From Saprospiraceae bacterium (GTDB lineage: Bacteria > Bacteroidota > Bacteroidia > Chitinophagales > Saprospiraceae), in contig JALVEE010000289.1 of assembly GCA_027008645.1 (NCBI GenBank), forward strand, positions 1 to 43,695: DNA of 43,695 nt, given 5' to 3'. The position numbers and the translations under genes are program-made. This document shows positions 28,539-38,373 of the stretch, one piece after another (the stretch's first letter is position 1; each line of letters opens with the position of its first letter). The notes beneath the pieces were generated by a model that saw nothing but the letters and a program-made list of their open reading frames with translations, was not told the origin of the DNA and did not search any database.

Positions 28539-29888
28539 ATGCAAAAGTATTTTTGGATTGTTGTCTTATTCCTATTACTTTACTCCTGCAAAACCAATAA
28601 AAGGAGTAAAATTATCCCTTTCAATAAAATGAATAAAGAAAGTATAATTAAGATTCCGTTTGAATTTAAAAAAGATGAACTTGCAAATTTAATAGATTCA
28701 TTATTACCCGACACTTTGCTCGAAAAAGAAGAAGGTTTACCTTTGAGTATTAAAATTTTGAAAAGTGATATTTCAGGTATTAATTTAGATGGTAAAAATA
28801 TCGACTTGGTTGTTTCTATCAAAGTTGACTTGGTAAAAAAAATCGGTTCATTTCCTGTTGCTTCAGGTAGTGGTGAAATTGAGTTAGATATATTTTCACA
28901 AATCGATATTGACAAAAATTGGAAATTAAAAACCAAAACTACTTTAGTAGATTATTCTTGGGTAAATAAACCTGTGATTAGTTTCATTGGCATGAAAATA
29001 TCAGCTCCAAAATTGGTAGAAGAGTATATCGATTATAAACAAATGGAATGGATGAATCAAGTGGATTCTACAATAGCAAATAGCAATTTATTACAATCAC
29101 CGGTCGATTCAATAGCCGGATTTTTTTCATCTCCCATTGTCATAGATTCATTGGGCATTGCCGGATTAAAAATAAGCCCAAAAACCATTGGGTTTTCACC
29201 ATTTAAATCATCTCAAAATACAATTTCCGGACAGTTAAACCTTAGTTTTTTTAACGATATAATACCGATGAGTGAATACCGGAGCAATGATACTATCTAT
29301 CCGAAATTCAATTGGTATTTTAACGAAGATTTTGGACAAAAAGCAGTTTTAACCCTTGGTATTAATAAATATATCACTCAAAAGTTAATTGATGACTATT
29401 TATTAGCTCAAGACTCAAAAGGTTTGGTTTTTGATATAAAAGGAAACGAAATAAAAATAGAAAAAGCCAATGTTGTTTTTGATAAAGATGTAGTAGGTGC
29501 TAAGGTTGATTTTTCAGGAAGCAAAAGTGGAAATATCTTGGTTAAAACCCGGCCTATCTGGGATAGAAATCAAAAGTATTTATTTCTTAAAAAGAGATTT
29601 GTAGATATCAATCTTGATGGTTTTGGTTCTCAAATATTTGTCAATCTTTTTAGTAATACATTGGAAAGAAAAATAATGGACGGATTGCAGGAAAGTCTGA
29701 ATTTGAAGATAAAAGATATTGTTGACGATACCAATCAATTTTTGGATACATTAAAATATGATAACACTTTAACAATAAAGGATTATAATTTGCCAATGCA
29801 ATTGGAAGACGGTTATTTTTTTATAGATGTAGATTTTGCACTCGAAGGTAAGATAACTTGGAATAAATTAAATATTGAACTTAAGTAG
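28539..29888 (+). CDS. DUF4403-like lipoprotein
   Basis: 449 aa; lipobox LLLYSCKT; IPMQLEDGYFFIDVDFALEGKI-type C-terminus; repeated TULIP-like segments. Confidence 0.75.
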   Translation: MQKYFWIVVLFLLLYSCKTNKRSKIIPFNKMNKESIIKIPFEFKKDELANLIDSLLPDTLLEKEEGLPLSIKILKSDISGINLDGKNIDLVVSIKVDLVKKIGSFPVASGSGEIELDIFSQIDIDKNWKLKTKTTLVDYSWVNKPVISFIGMKISAPKLVEEYIDYKQMEWMNQVDSTIANSNLLQSPVDSIAGFFSSPIVIDSLGIAGLKISPKTIGFSPFKSSQNTISGQLNLSFFNDIIPMSEYRSNDTIYPKFNWYFNEDFGQKAVLTLGINKYITQKLIDDYLLAQDSKGLVFDIKGNEIKIEKANVVFDKDVVGAKVDFSGSKSGNILVKTRPIWDRNQKYLFLKKRFVDINLDGFGSQIFVNLFSNTLERKIMDGLQESLNLKIKDIVDDTNQFLDTLKYDNTLTIKDYNLPMQLEDGYFFIDVDFALEGKITWNKLNIELK

Positions 29889-30050
29889 TGTCTGCACGAA
29901 AACACATCAAATTTTAAATTGATTCTTATGGTCATCTTTTGACTTTTTCACACGTGATTGATACAAAAGCATCAAATCATTGCAAAAAAATCAAAATATG
30001 GGCAATAATTATCTAAATTTAAAAAATTGCCTGTTTTCATGCAGACACTA
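29886..30050. mobile_element. 165-bp MITE-like element with 19-bp terminal inverted repeats
   Basis: Left TAGTGTCTGCACGAAAACA (29886-29904); right TGTTTTCATGCAGACACTA (30032-30050), reverse complement differs at one of 19 positions; no coding capacity; TA at both borders. Confidence 0.65.
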
Positions 30051-30076
30051 ATAAAGAATCCTTTTTTTGACTACTT

Positions 30077-31765
30077 TTGCAGAAAAATAAAAAAATGGCA
30101 GATAACAAAGTAATATTTTCAATGGAAGGAGTGACAAAAATCTTTCCTCCCAGCAAGACGGTTTTAAAAAATATATGGCTATCATTTTACTATGGTGCTA
30201 AAATAGGTGTTTTGGGTCTCAATGGCTCCGGGAAAACCAGCCTTTTGAAAATAATAGCGGGTATTGACGATGAATTTCAAGGAAAAGTAACTTTTGATAA
30301 AGAATACAAAATCGGATATCTCGAACAAGAACCAAAGCTGGATGAGAATAAAACTGTAAAAGAAATAGTCCAAGAAGGTGTTCAACATATAGTGGATGTG
30401 GTAAATGAATATGAAGCTGTGTCTGCAAAATTGGCAGAGCCGATGAGCGATGATGAAATGATGAAAGTTATCGAAGAACAAGGTGAGCTCTTGGAAAAAA
30501 TGGATCATTATGATGCATGGGAATTGGATCATACTTTAGAACTTGCGATGGATGCATTGAGATGTCCGCCTGATGATGCAAAAGTATCAGTTCTTTCCGG
30601 TGGAGAGAGAAGAAGAGTTGCATTGGCACGACTCCTCTTGAGCAAACCCGATATTTTACTGCTCGATGAGCCTACTAACCACCTTGATGCAGAAAGTGTG
30701 CATTGGCTTGAACAATTTCTCAAATCTTTTCCCGGTACGGTAATAGCCGTAACTCACGATAGATATTTTCTTGATAATGTTGCAGGATGGATATTAGAAT
30801 TGGATAGGGGTGAAGGTATTCCTTGGGAAGGAAATTACAGCTCTTGGTTGGAACAAAAGTCAAACAGACTTGCTAATGAGGAAAAAGCAGAATCCAAAAG
30901 ACAAAAAATACTTAAAAGAGAATTGGAATGGACAAGATTGGCACCAAAGGCAAAACAAGCTAAAGGTAAAGCCAGACTTAATGCATATGAAACAATGAGC
31001 AATGCAGAGGTAAAAGAAAAAGAGGCTAAATTGGAATTGTATATTCCTCCCGGACCAAGATTGGGAGATGTGGTAATTGAAGCAGATAAAGTTAGTAAGG
31101 GCTTTGAAAACAGACTTCTAATAGATAATCTCAGTTTTAATGTACCTAAAAATGCAATTGTCGGAATCATAGGACCAAATGGTGTCGGTAAATCGACATT
31201 GTTCAGAATGATAATGGGTGAAGAATCTCCTGATAGCGGTACTATAAGAATTGGAGAAACAGTACAACTTGCATATGTTGACCAATCTCACAAAGATTTA
31301 TTGCCTGAAAAAACAGTATATGAAGTAATAAGTCAAGGGAATGAATTTATTCAGATAGGAACTAAAGAAATAAATGCGAGAGCATATTTGAGCAGATTTA
31401 ACTTCAACGGTTCAGATCAACAGAAAAAAGTAGGGGGTTTATCGGGTGGAGAACGAAATAGACTTCACCTTGCAATGACATTAAAACAAGGTGCAAATGT
31501 GATTTTACTCGATGAGCCTACTAATGATATAGATGTTAATACATTGCGTGCTTTGGAAGAGGCTATAGAAAATTTTGCAGGATGTGCTCTGATTGTATCT
31601 CACGATAGGTGGTTTATCGATAGATTAGCAACCCATATTTTAGCATTTGAAGACGAGGGACAACAAGTTTTCTTTGAAGGAAACTTCTCTGCTTACGAAG
31701 AGAAAAAGAAAGAAAGATTGGGGGATATAACGCCTAAAAGACCAAGATTTAAAAGCTTGCTGTAA
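30077..31765 (+). CDS. ettA: Energy-dependent translational throttle protein EttA (ABC-F)
   Basis: two Walker A/B pairs (GLNGSGKTSLLKI, GPNGVGKSTLFRM; LLLDEPTNHLD, ILLDEPTNDID); KTSWLEQK-type linker; C-term LGDITPKRPRFKSLL; probable start MADNK at 30095. Confidence 0.93.
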   Translation: MQKNKKMADNKVIFSMEGVTKIFPPSKTVLKNIWLSFYYGAKIGVLGLNGSGKTSLLKIIAGIDDEFQGKVTFDKEYKIGYLEQEPKLDENKTVKEIVQEGVQHIVDVVNEYEAVSAKLAEPMSDDEMMKVIEEQGELLEKMDHYDAWELDHTLELAMDALRCPPDDAKVSVLSGGERRRVALARLLLSKPDILLLDEPTNHLDAESVHWLEQFLKSFPGTVIAVTHDRYFLDNVAGWILELDRGEGIPWEGNYSSWLEQKSNRLANEEKAESKRQKILKRELEWTRLAPKAKQAKGKARLNAYETMSNAEVKEKEAKLELYIPPGPRLGDVVIEADKVSKGFENRLLIDNLSFNVPKNAIVGIIGPNGVGKSTLFRMIMGEESPDSGTIRIGETVQLAYVDQSHKDLLPEKTVYEVISQGNEFIQIGTKEINARAYLSRFNFNGSDQQKKVGGLSGGERNRLHLAMTLKQGANVILLDEPTNDIDVNTLRALEEAIENFAGCALIVSHDRWFIDRLATHILAFEDEGQQVFFEGNFSAYEEKKKERLGDITPKRPRFKSLL

Positions 31766-31807
31766 TATCTATACCTCGTCTCAAAATTTGGTTGGTATAA
31801 GACATGA

Positions 31808-31835
31808 CACAAGTGTCGTACAGGCGACATTTGTG
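31808..31835. promoter_or_regulatory. Stem-loop CACAAGTGTCG-tacagg-CGACATTTGTG upstream of the copper locus
   Basis: 11-bp arms with one mismatch; between ettA and the HYC_CC_PP gene; no T-tract, so role (operator, terminator or leader) unclear. Confidence 0.4.
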
Positions 31836-31889
31836 AATTCTTTACAGTATTGATTAAAACAATTCTGTTCATTTTTCATTTAGTGTTTA

Positions 31890-32351
31890 ATGGCAATTAG
31901 GAGAAATAAGACAATTTATAGCACAATATCGCTATCTTTAGCTTTGTGGATAATGACTATATCCGCAGGGGTTGTTGTTGATTTGCATTATTGTCAAAAC
32001 AAGATCAAAAACTTTGCTTTATATACAGAGGCCGAATCTTGTCATCAATCTGAAGATGTTTGCCCAATGCATAAAAAGTCCTGTTCAATGGATGATATGC
32101 AATGCAATAATGATAGCGATGGAGAAGATAATTGTTGTCACAATGAGAAAAAAATTGTTAAGTCTAAGGTAAAATACACTTTTGACAAATCTTCGATTGC
32201 TAAGCCTTTTGATTTTGCTGTAGTACACCATACATTTGTTATAGATGACAGTAATGTTGGTGGCCACAACAGCATTAAACCTATATACGTCGATAGACCA
32301 CCACCACGTGATATTGACTTCCAATCTCTATATCAGAGTTACATATTATAG
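31890..32351 (+). CDS. HYC_CC_PP family Cys/His-rich protein
   Basis: 153 aa; VVDLHYCQNKIK, CHQSEDVCPMHKKSC, NCCHNEKK, C-terminal YVDRPPPRD. Confidence 0.8.
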   Translation: MAIRRNKTIYSTISLSLALWIMTISAGVVVDLHYCQNKIKNFALYTEAESCHQSEDVCPMHKKSCSMDDMQCNNDSDGEDNCCHNEKKIVKSKVKYTFDKSSIAKPFDFAVVHHTFVIDDSNVGGHNSIKPIYVDRPPPRDIDFQSLYQSYIL

Positions 32352-32617
32352 CATCTAATTTTAATTGAAAGCGTTTTAGGACTGCTGAATTTTTATCTCA
32401 AGTTACGTACTTTTGGTAATTATTATACGGTTCTTAAAAGCTTTTTTTAGTTTTGGGTATAAATTATCCAGACTAAAGAGGAAGTTCCGGACTGGAGCGT
32501 AGTGGAATAACGTATTGTGGGATTTCAAGTTCCAAGTTTCAAGTTTAAAGTTTCATGTTCCATGTTCCAATTTCAAGTTTCAGCTTTTAAAAAATGTGAA
32601 TATTAAAATTAGATTAG

Positions 32618-35600
32618 ATGTTAAATAAAACAATAAAATTTCTCCTTGAAAATAAGTTGGTAACTATTTTGTTACTCGTTATATTTGTTTTTTGGGGAAT
32701 AATAAGTGCTCCTTTTGATTGGGATATAGATTGGTTACCACGAAATCCGGTAGCCGTAGATGCTATTCCTGATATTGGAGAAAACCAGCAAATAGTATTT
32801 ACAAAATGGGATGGTCAATCACCTCAGGATATAGAAGATCAAATAACTTATCCGTTGATGACATCATTACTCGGAATTCCAGGAGTGAAGACAATACGTA
32901 GTTCTTCGATGTTTGGCTTTTCTACTATTTTTGTAATCTTCGATGAGAAGATTGATTTCTATTGGAGTCGAAGCCGGATACTGGAAAAACTAAATTCACT
33001 ACCTGCAAATTTATTGCCAATAGGAGTAAAACCCTCGCTTGGGCCTGATGCTACAGGATTGGGGCAGATATTTTGGTACACTCTTGAAGGCAGGGATACC
33101 TCCGGTAATGTTACCGGTGGATGGGATTTACATGAATTGCGTTCCATTCAAGATTATTATGTTAAATATGGTCTGGCTTCTGCCAAGGGAGTATCGGAAG
33201 TAGCAAGTATTGGCGGATTTGTAAAAGAATATCAGGTAGATGTTGATCCTGCTAAACTTCAACAGTATGATATCAGCCTTAAAGAGGTGGTTAATGCCGT
33301 ACGAAATTCCAATAAAGATATAGGGGCAAAAACCCTGGAAATAAATAATGCAGAATACCTTATCAGAGGACTTGGCTATGTTAAAAAAATAGAAGACCTT
33401 GAAAACAGTGTTGTAAAGTCTGTCAATAATACCCCTGTTCTTGTCAAAGATTTAGCTCATATATCGCTTGGACCACAAGAAAGAAGAGGAATTTTAGATA
33501 AAAACGGTGCAGAGGTTGTAGGAGGAGTTGTTGTAGCTCGATACGGTGCAAATCCGATGGAAGTGATAAAAAATGTCAAATCCAAAATAAAAGAATTGAG
33601 TACGGGATTACCGTCTAAAACCCTAAAAGATGGCAGAAGATCTCAATTGACAATAGTTCCTTTTTACGATAGAACCAAACTTATTGAGGAAACACTTTTT
33701 ACACTTAATGATGCTCTTGCCCTTGAAATATTGGTTACTATTTTGGTAATTATGTTGATGCTGTTCAATCTTCGCTCATCGATGTTGATTTCAGGTCTAT
33801 TACCATTGGCTGTATTGATGGTATTTATAGCGATGAAAATGTTTAATGTTGATGCCAATATTGTAGCGTTATCCGGAATTGCAATAGCGATAGGCACAAT
33901 GGTAGATATAGGGATTATACTGATAGAGAATGTCATCAAAAAGTTAAAAGAGCTCAAAGGTCACCCGATAAATCAAATAGTTTATAATGCAACGGCTGAG
34001 GTTTCAGGTGCGATATTAACCGCTGTAATGACTACAATTGTAAGTTTCCTGCCTGTTTTTACGATGCAGGCTGCCGAAGGGAAATTATTCAGACCATTGG
34101 CTTTCACGAAAACATTTGCCTTAATCGCCGCCTTATTTGTAGGCTTGTTTATAATACCAACATTTGCTTCTATTATATTTAAAGAAAGAAAGAAACTATC
34201 AAATACCCTAAGATTATTAATCAATATATTTTGGATAATTCTTGGGGTTTTTGTCGTGTATAAGGGAATAGTTTTAGGTATTCTAATTTCATTATTCGGT
34301 ATAATAAATATTTTGTCCCAAAAATATGAATGGGTAAATAGAAAGGAAGATATTATCAAAAATCTTTTGGGAGGATTGGCAATATTGTGGCTTTTGACTG
34401 AATATTGGAGACCATTGGATTTTGATAGGTCACTAAGCTCCAATTTTGTCTTTGTTGCAGCCTCTACACTTAGTCTTCTGGTTATATTTTATGTATTTCA
34501 AATATATTATGTAAGATTATTGAGATTTGCATTGAAATACAAAGTATTGTTTTTGATACTACCATTGGTAATATTGGTAGGAGGTTATAATTCTTTCAAA
34601 TCAATGGGTAAGGAATTTATGCCGTCATTGGATGAGGGTGCTTTTTTGCTTATGCCAACAACAATGCCGCACGCAGGAGTACAAGAAAACAAAAAGACTC
34701 TAAAACTGTTGGATATTGCAGTAGCCAATATACCGGAAGTAGATGTAGTGGTCGGTAAAGCGGGAAGAGTTCAAAGTGCTTTGGATCCTGCTCCTTTGTC
34801 GATGTTTGAGAATATAATTCAGTATTTACCTGAGTATATTGAAAACAAAGACAGAGATAAATTGAGATTCAAAGTTGATGAAACCGGTAAATTTTATACA
34901 AAAGATAGTGATGAGAGGATTGAAGATATGCAAAAAGTTGATGTTGCCAAACTGATACCTGATGATGAAGGTAAATTTTTTAGACAATGGAGGAAAGAAA
35001 TCAAAAGCCCTGATGATATTTGGAACAAAATAGTAGAGGCAACAAAACTTCCCGGGGTGACATCTGCACCAAAACTTCAACCTATCGAAACAAGGTTAGT
35101 GATGCTGCAAACAGGTATGAGAAGTCCGATGGGAATCAAAATCAAAGGACTAAACCTAAAAGATATTGAAAAATTAGGGATGGAATTCGAAAAAGCATTA
35201 AAAGAAGTTCCCGGAATTAAATCAGAAGCGGTTTTTGCCGACAGAATTATTGGGAAACCATATTTATTGCTGGATATTGATCGTCAAAAAGCGGCATTGT
35301 ATGGCTTAAAGGTCAATGACATCCAAGAGACTATTATGGTAGCATTGGGCGGTAAGAAAGTAAGCACTACGGTTGAGGGCAGAGAGCGCTATTCCATTAG
35401 AGTAAGATATCCACGTGAGCTTAGAACATCACCGGATGATTTAAAGAAAGTGATAATCAAGACTCCGGCAGGTGAGCAAATACTTCTTGGTGATTTAGTA
35501 GATGTGAAGTATGAGAGAGGTCCACAGGTTATAAAGGGAGAAGATACATTTTTGATCGGTTATGTTCTTTTTGATAAAGAAAAAGATGAAGCGGAAGTAA

Positions 35601-36298
35601 ATATAGTGGAAAAAGCACAAAGTTATCTTGCAGGTAAAATAGAAAAAGGGGAAATAGTTGTTCCGCAAGGAGTGAGTTATCAATTTACCGGAACCTATGA
35701 AAATCAAATAAGGTCTGAAAGAAGGTTAATGATAGTATTGCCACTTTCCTTGATGATAATATTTTTGATATTGTATTTCCAATTCAGAGCAGTTAGTACA
35801 ACTTTGATGGTATTTACAGGAATATTTGTTGCGTTTTCAGGAGGTTTTATAATGCTATGGCTATATAGTCAAGGTTGGTTCTTGGATTTTGATGTGTTTG
35901 GAAAAAATATGCGTGATATATTCAATATACATACGGTCAATTTAAGTGTAGCTATTTGGGTAGGCTTTATAGCCTTGTTCGGCATTGCAACAGATGATGG
36001 TGTAGTAATGGCAACGTACTTAACCCAAATTTTTGAAGAAAACAAACCGACAACTAAGCAAAGTATAAGAGATGCAGTAGTAGAGGCCGGAAGAAAACGT
36101 ATTCGTCCGTGTTTGATGACAACTGCAACGACAATTCTTGCATTATTACCTGTCTTGACCTCTAAAGGTAGGGGTTCAGATATAATGATTCCAATGGCTA
36201 TTCCTGCTTTTGGTGGTATGTTGGTAGCTTTGATTACATTGTTTGTAGTGCCGGTTTTGTATAGTTGGGTGAAGGAGATAGGGGCGAGAGTGCGATAG
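32618..36298 (+). CDS. cusA: CusA/CzcA-family heavy-metal RND efflux transporter
   Basis: 1226 aa; AVDAIPDIGENQQIVFTKWDGQSPQDIEDQITYPL, DGRRSQLTIVPFYDRTKLIEETL, FMPSLDEGAFLLMPTTMPH, ATDDGVVMATYL. Confidence 0.92.
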   Translation: MLNKTIKFLLENKLVTILLLVIFVFWGIISAPFDWDIDWLPRNPVAVDAIPDIGENQQIVFTKWDGQSPQDIEDQITYPLMTSLLGIPGVKTIRSSSMFGFSTIFVIFDEKIDFYWSRSRILEKLNSLPANLLPIGVKPSLGPDATGLGQIFWYTLEGRDTSGNVTGGWDLHELRSIQDYYVKYGLASAKGVSEVASIGGFVKEYQVDVDPAKLQQYDISLKEVVNAVRNSNKDIGAKTLEINNAEYLIRGLGYVKKIEDLENSVVKSVNNTPVLVKDLAHISLGPQERRGILDKNGAEVVGGVVVARYGANPMEVIKNVKSKIKELSTGLPSKTLKDGRRSQLTIVPFYDRTKLIEETLFTLNDALALEILVTILVIMLMLFNLRSSMLISGLLPLAVLMVFIAMKMFNVDANIVALSGIAIAIGTMVDIGIILIENVIKKLKELKGHPINQIVYNATAEVSGAILTAVMTTIVSFLPVFTMQAAEGKLFRPLAFTKTFALIAALFVGLFIIPTFASIIFKERKKLSNTLRLLINIFWIILGVFVVYKGIVLGILISLFGIINILSQKYEWVNRKEDIIKNLLGGLAILWLLTEYWRPLDFDRSLSSNFVFVAASTLSLLVIFYVFQIYYVRLLRFALKYKVLFLILPLVILVGGYNSFKSMGKEFMPSLDEGAFLLMPTTMPHAGVQENKKTLKLLDIAVANIPEVDVVVGKAGRVQSALDPAPLSMFENIIQYLPEYIENKDRDKLRFKVDETGKFYTKDSDERIEDMQKVDVAKLIPDDEGKFFRQWRKEIKSPDDIWNKIVEATKLPGVTSAPKLQPIETRLVMLQTGMRSPMGIKIKGLNLKDIEKLGMEFEKALKEVPGIKSEAVFADRIIGKPYLLLDIDRQKAALYGLKVNDIQETIMVALGGKKVSTTVEGRERYSIRVRYPRELRTSPDDLKKVIIKTPAGEQILLGDLVDVKYERGPQVIKGEDTFLIGYVLFDKEKDEAEVNIVEKAQSYLAGKIEKGEIVVPQGVSYQFTGTYENQIRSERRLMIVLPLSLMIIFLILYFQFRAVSTTLMVFTGIFVAFSGGFIMLWLYSQGWFLDFDVFGKNMRDIFNIHTVNLSVAIWVGFIALFGIATDDGVVMATYLTQIFEENKPTTKQSIRDAVVEAGRKRIRPCLMTTATTILALLPVLTSKGRGSDIMIPMAIPAFGGMLVALITLFVVPVLYSWVKEIGARVR

Positions 36299-36352
36299 GG
36301 CGAACGGGCAAGTAGGTGAGTTGGAGAGGGATTTGCAATTTGAGTGGAGAGG

Positions 36353-36784
36353 TGATTAAAGGAAAACTTAGGACTCGAAAGCGCGACTGCAAGGAGTGAT
36401 TTTGAAGCCGGTTTGTAGAAAGGGAAAAGTGCAAAGTTTGAAGATATGGAAGTGGGAATATTTGGCATAGCTGCCCCCTCTGGCATCCCACAAAAGCTCT
36501 TCGCTCCCCCTTGTAGTTTTACTTCACAGTGTTACGTAAAACGACAGGGGGAAGCAGCAACCCGCAATTTTCCTCTGGGAGAGTGCGGGTGGCGGCTACT
36601 CCGGTTTCGTAATGAAAATGGAGAAACGGGAGGCTGGGAGGTGGCAGTGCAAAAAAAGAGGCAGAGGTCAAAGACCTTTATCTCAGAAAAGGACTTGCTA
36701 TTTTGGTGAAAATTGATTAAAGGAAAACTTAGGACTCGAAAGCGCGACTGCAAGGAGTGATTTTGAAGCCGGTTTATAGAAAGG
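36353..36784. repeat. Pair of ~71-bp direct repeats 361 bp apart
   Basis: tgattaaaggaaaacttaggactcgaaagcgcgactgcaaggagtgattttgaagccggttt[g/a]tagaaagg at 36353-36423 and 36714-36784. Confidence 0.9.
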
Positions 36785-36939
36785 CTAAAGGCTAAAGGCA
36801 AAAGTGCAAAGGCAAAAGTAAAAATTTTGGAATATAGAATAACGATTAACCCTGATACGCTAAAGCTACAGGGCAGGCTGAATTTTTGATTTTAGAAGTT
36901 GGGAAAGCGAGGTAAGAGACGCTCGCATATCAAGATATA

Positions 36940-37034
36940 AAAAACCACGATAGTGGTTTAATACGAATAGCCCCGTATGAAATGCGGGGTATATGAAAGC
37001 AAGAAAAATGAACCCCGAAGGGTGTTCAATTTGA
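36940..37034 (+). repeat. Dispersed palindromic repeat (reverse-complement relative of the 23669-23752 hairpins)
   Basis: aaaaccacgatagtggtttaatacgaatagccccgtatgaaatgcggggta...gaaccccgaagggtgttcaatt; shorter copy at 990..1043. Confidence 0.8.
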
Positions 37035-37128
37035 AAATATGATGTTTGGATTGGTTAGTCTTTGTCTTCGGAGAATCGCAAAAAAATAAAAAAAGTATAA
37101 CTATTAATCAAACAAAAATGTATAAAAG

Positions 37129-38343
37129 ATGAAAATAAAATTATTGGTATTAATCTTCTTTTTAATTGTCAGGGTCTCTATTGGGCAGACCTTGGATGAT
37201 TATTTGAAGATCGCGGAAAAGAATAATCCGGAGATAGAGTATTACGATATAAACCACAAGATATTTCAGGAAAAGGTGGATGAAACGGGAAATTTGGGCG
37301 ATACAAAATTTACTATGGGATACTTTATTTTTCCGCCTGAAACAAGACTTGGAGCACAGAGATTGAAGCTCGGCGCACAGCAATCATTTCCTTGGCCGGG
37401 GACATTTGAAGCCCAGAAGGATGTAGCGAGGCTAAAATCGGATCAGGTTTCTTATGATAGTGATATTGCAAGGCTGAATTTATTCTATAATATCAAAAAA
37501 ACCTATTATGAATTATACAAAAATTTAGCGACATTGGATGTATATAAAGAAAATAAGGAAATATTGGATATCTATGAAAATATGGCTTTAGGGGCATTGG
37601 AAAACAACAGGGCAAAAATGAGTGATGTATTGAAAATTCAAACTCAAAAAAATCTATTACACAGCAAAATTTTCAGTGCTTTCAACGATATGACCGCCTT
37701 GTCGAATCAATTCAACAGGCTATTGAACAGAAATGTGAATGAGCCGGTAAATATGTTGGATTCTATGAGTGTATTGGATATTTTGATAACAGAAGATTCG
37801 ATAACCGATCATCCCTTACTCACTAAAATTGAAGCTAAAAAGAATATATTTGAGAAAAAGAAAGAACTCTTGAAATATCAGGAGAAACCAAAATTTACAG
37901 TAGCATTGGATTATATTTCCGTAAGTAAACGGGACGATTCATCTCCTGCGGGAAACGGTAGAGATATTTTGATGCCTATGATTGGGGTTTCGATTCCATT
38001 CTTTACGAAACAATATGATGCCAAAGGAAAAAGACTGGAATTGTCAATGGAAAAAGCTGATATTGAAAAATACAATCAGGAGAAAAGATTCAAAACGCAA
38101 TATGATATAGCAAAAGCTAAATTGAAAAATGCAATTCTTCAGGTTGTTGCTGCCGAAAAGAATAAAGATGTAATACAAAGAGCAATTGATAGCGACCTTA
38201 AAGCATATGAAACAGGTAAATTGGATTATGACAATATCTTGAGAATGCAATTACAGAAAATACAATATCAGTTGCTTGAAATTAAAAGTACTAAAGATGC
38301 TTTCGTACAAAAGGCTAAAATGGAGTATCTGGAAGGTAAGTAG
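37129..38343 (+). CDS. TolC-family outer-membrane efflux protein
   Basis: 404 aa; signal peptide; FSWPGTFE-like QQSFPWPGTFEAQKDVARLK, VSIPFFTKQYDAK; between cusA and cusB. Confidence 0.88.
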   Translation: MKIKLLVLIFFLIVRVSIGQTLDDYLKIAEKNNPEIEYYDINHKIFQEKVDETGNLGDTKFTMGYFIFPPETRLGAQRLKLGAQQSFPWPGTFEAQKDVARLKSDQVSYDSDIARLNLFYNIKKTYYELYKNLATLDVYKENKEILDIYENMALGALENNRAKMSDVLKIQTQKNLLHSKIFSAFNDMTALSNQFNRLLNRNVNEPVNMLDSMSVLDILITEDSITDHPLLTKIEAKKNIFEKKKELLKYQEKPKFTVALDYISVSKRDDSSPAGNGRDILMPMIGVSIPFFTKQYDAKGKRLELSMEKADIEKYNQEKRFKTQYDIAKAKLKNAILQVVAAEKNKDVIQRAIDSDLKAYETGKLDYDNILRMQLQKIQYQLLEIKSTKDAFVQKAKMEYLEGK

Positions 38344-38373
38344 AATTAATAAACAAATCAAAAAAATAAATAT

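Noticed and set aside
35869-36486. 205-aa minus-strand ORF
   Set aside because: Lies almost entirely antisense to the well-supported cusA coding sequence; no recognisable domain or signal.
36446-36801. Overlapping ORFs (87 and 89 aa) between cusA and tolC
   Set aside because: Generated by the GC-rich repeat/stem-loop region on both strands; no protein-like composition.
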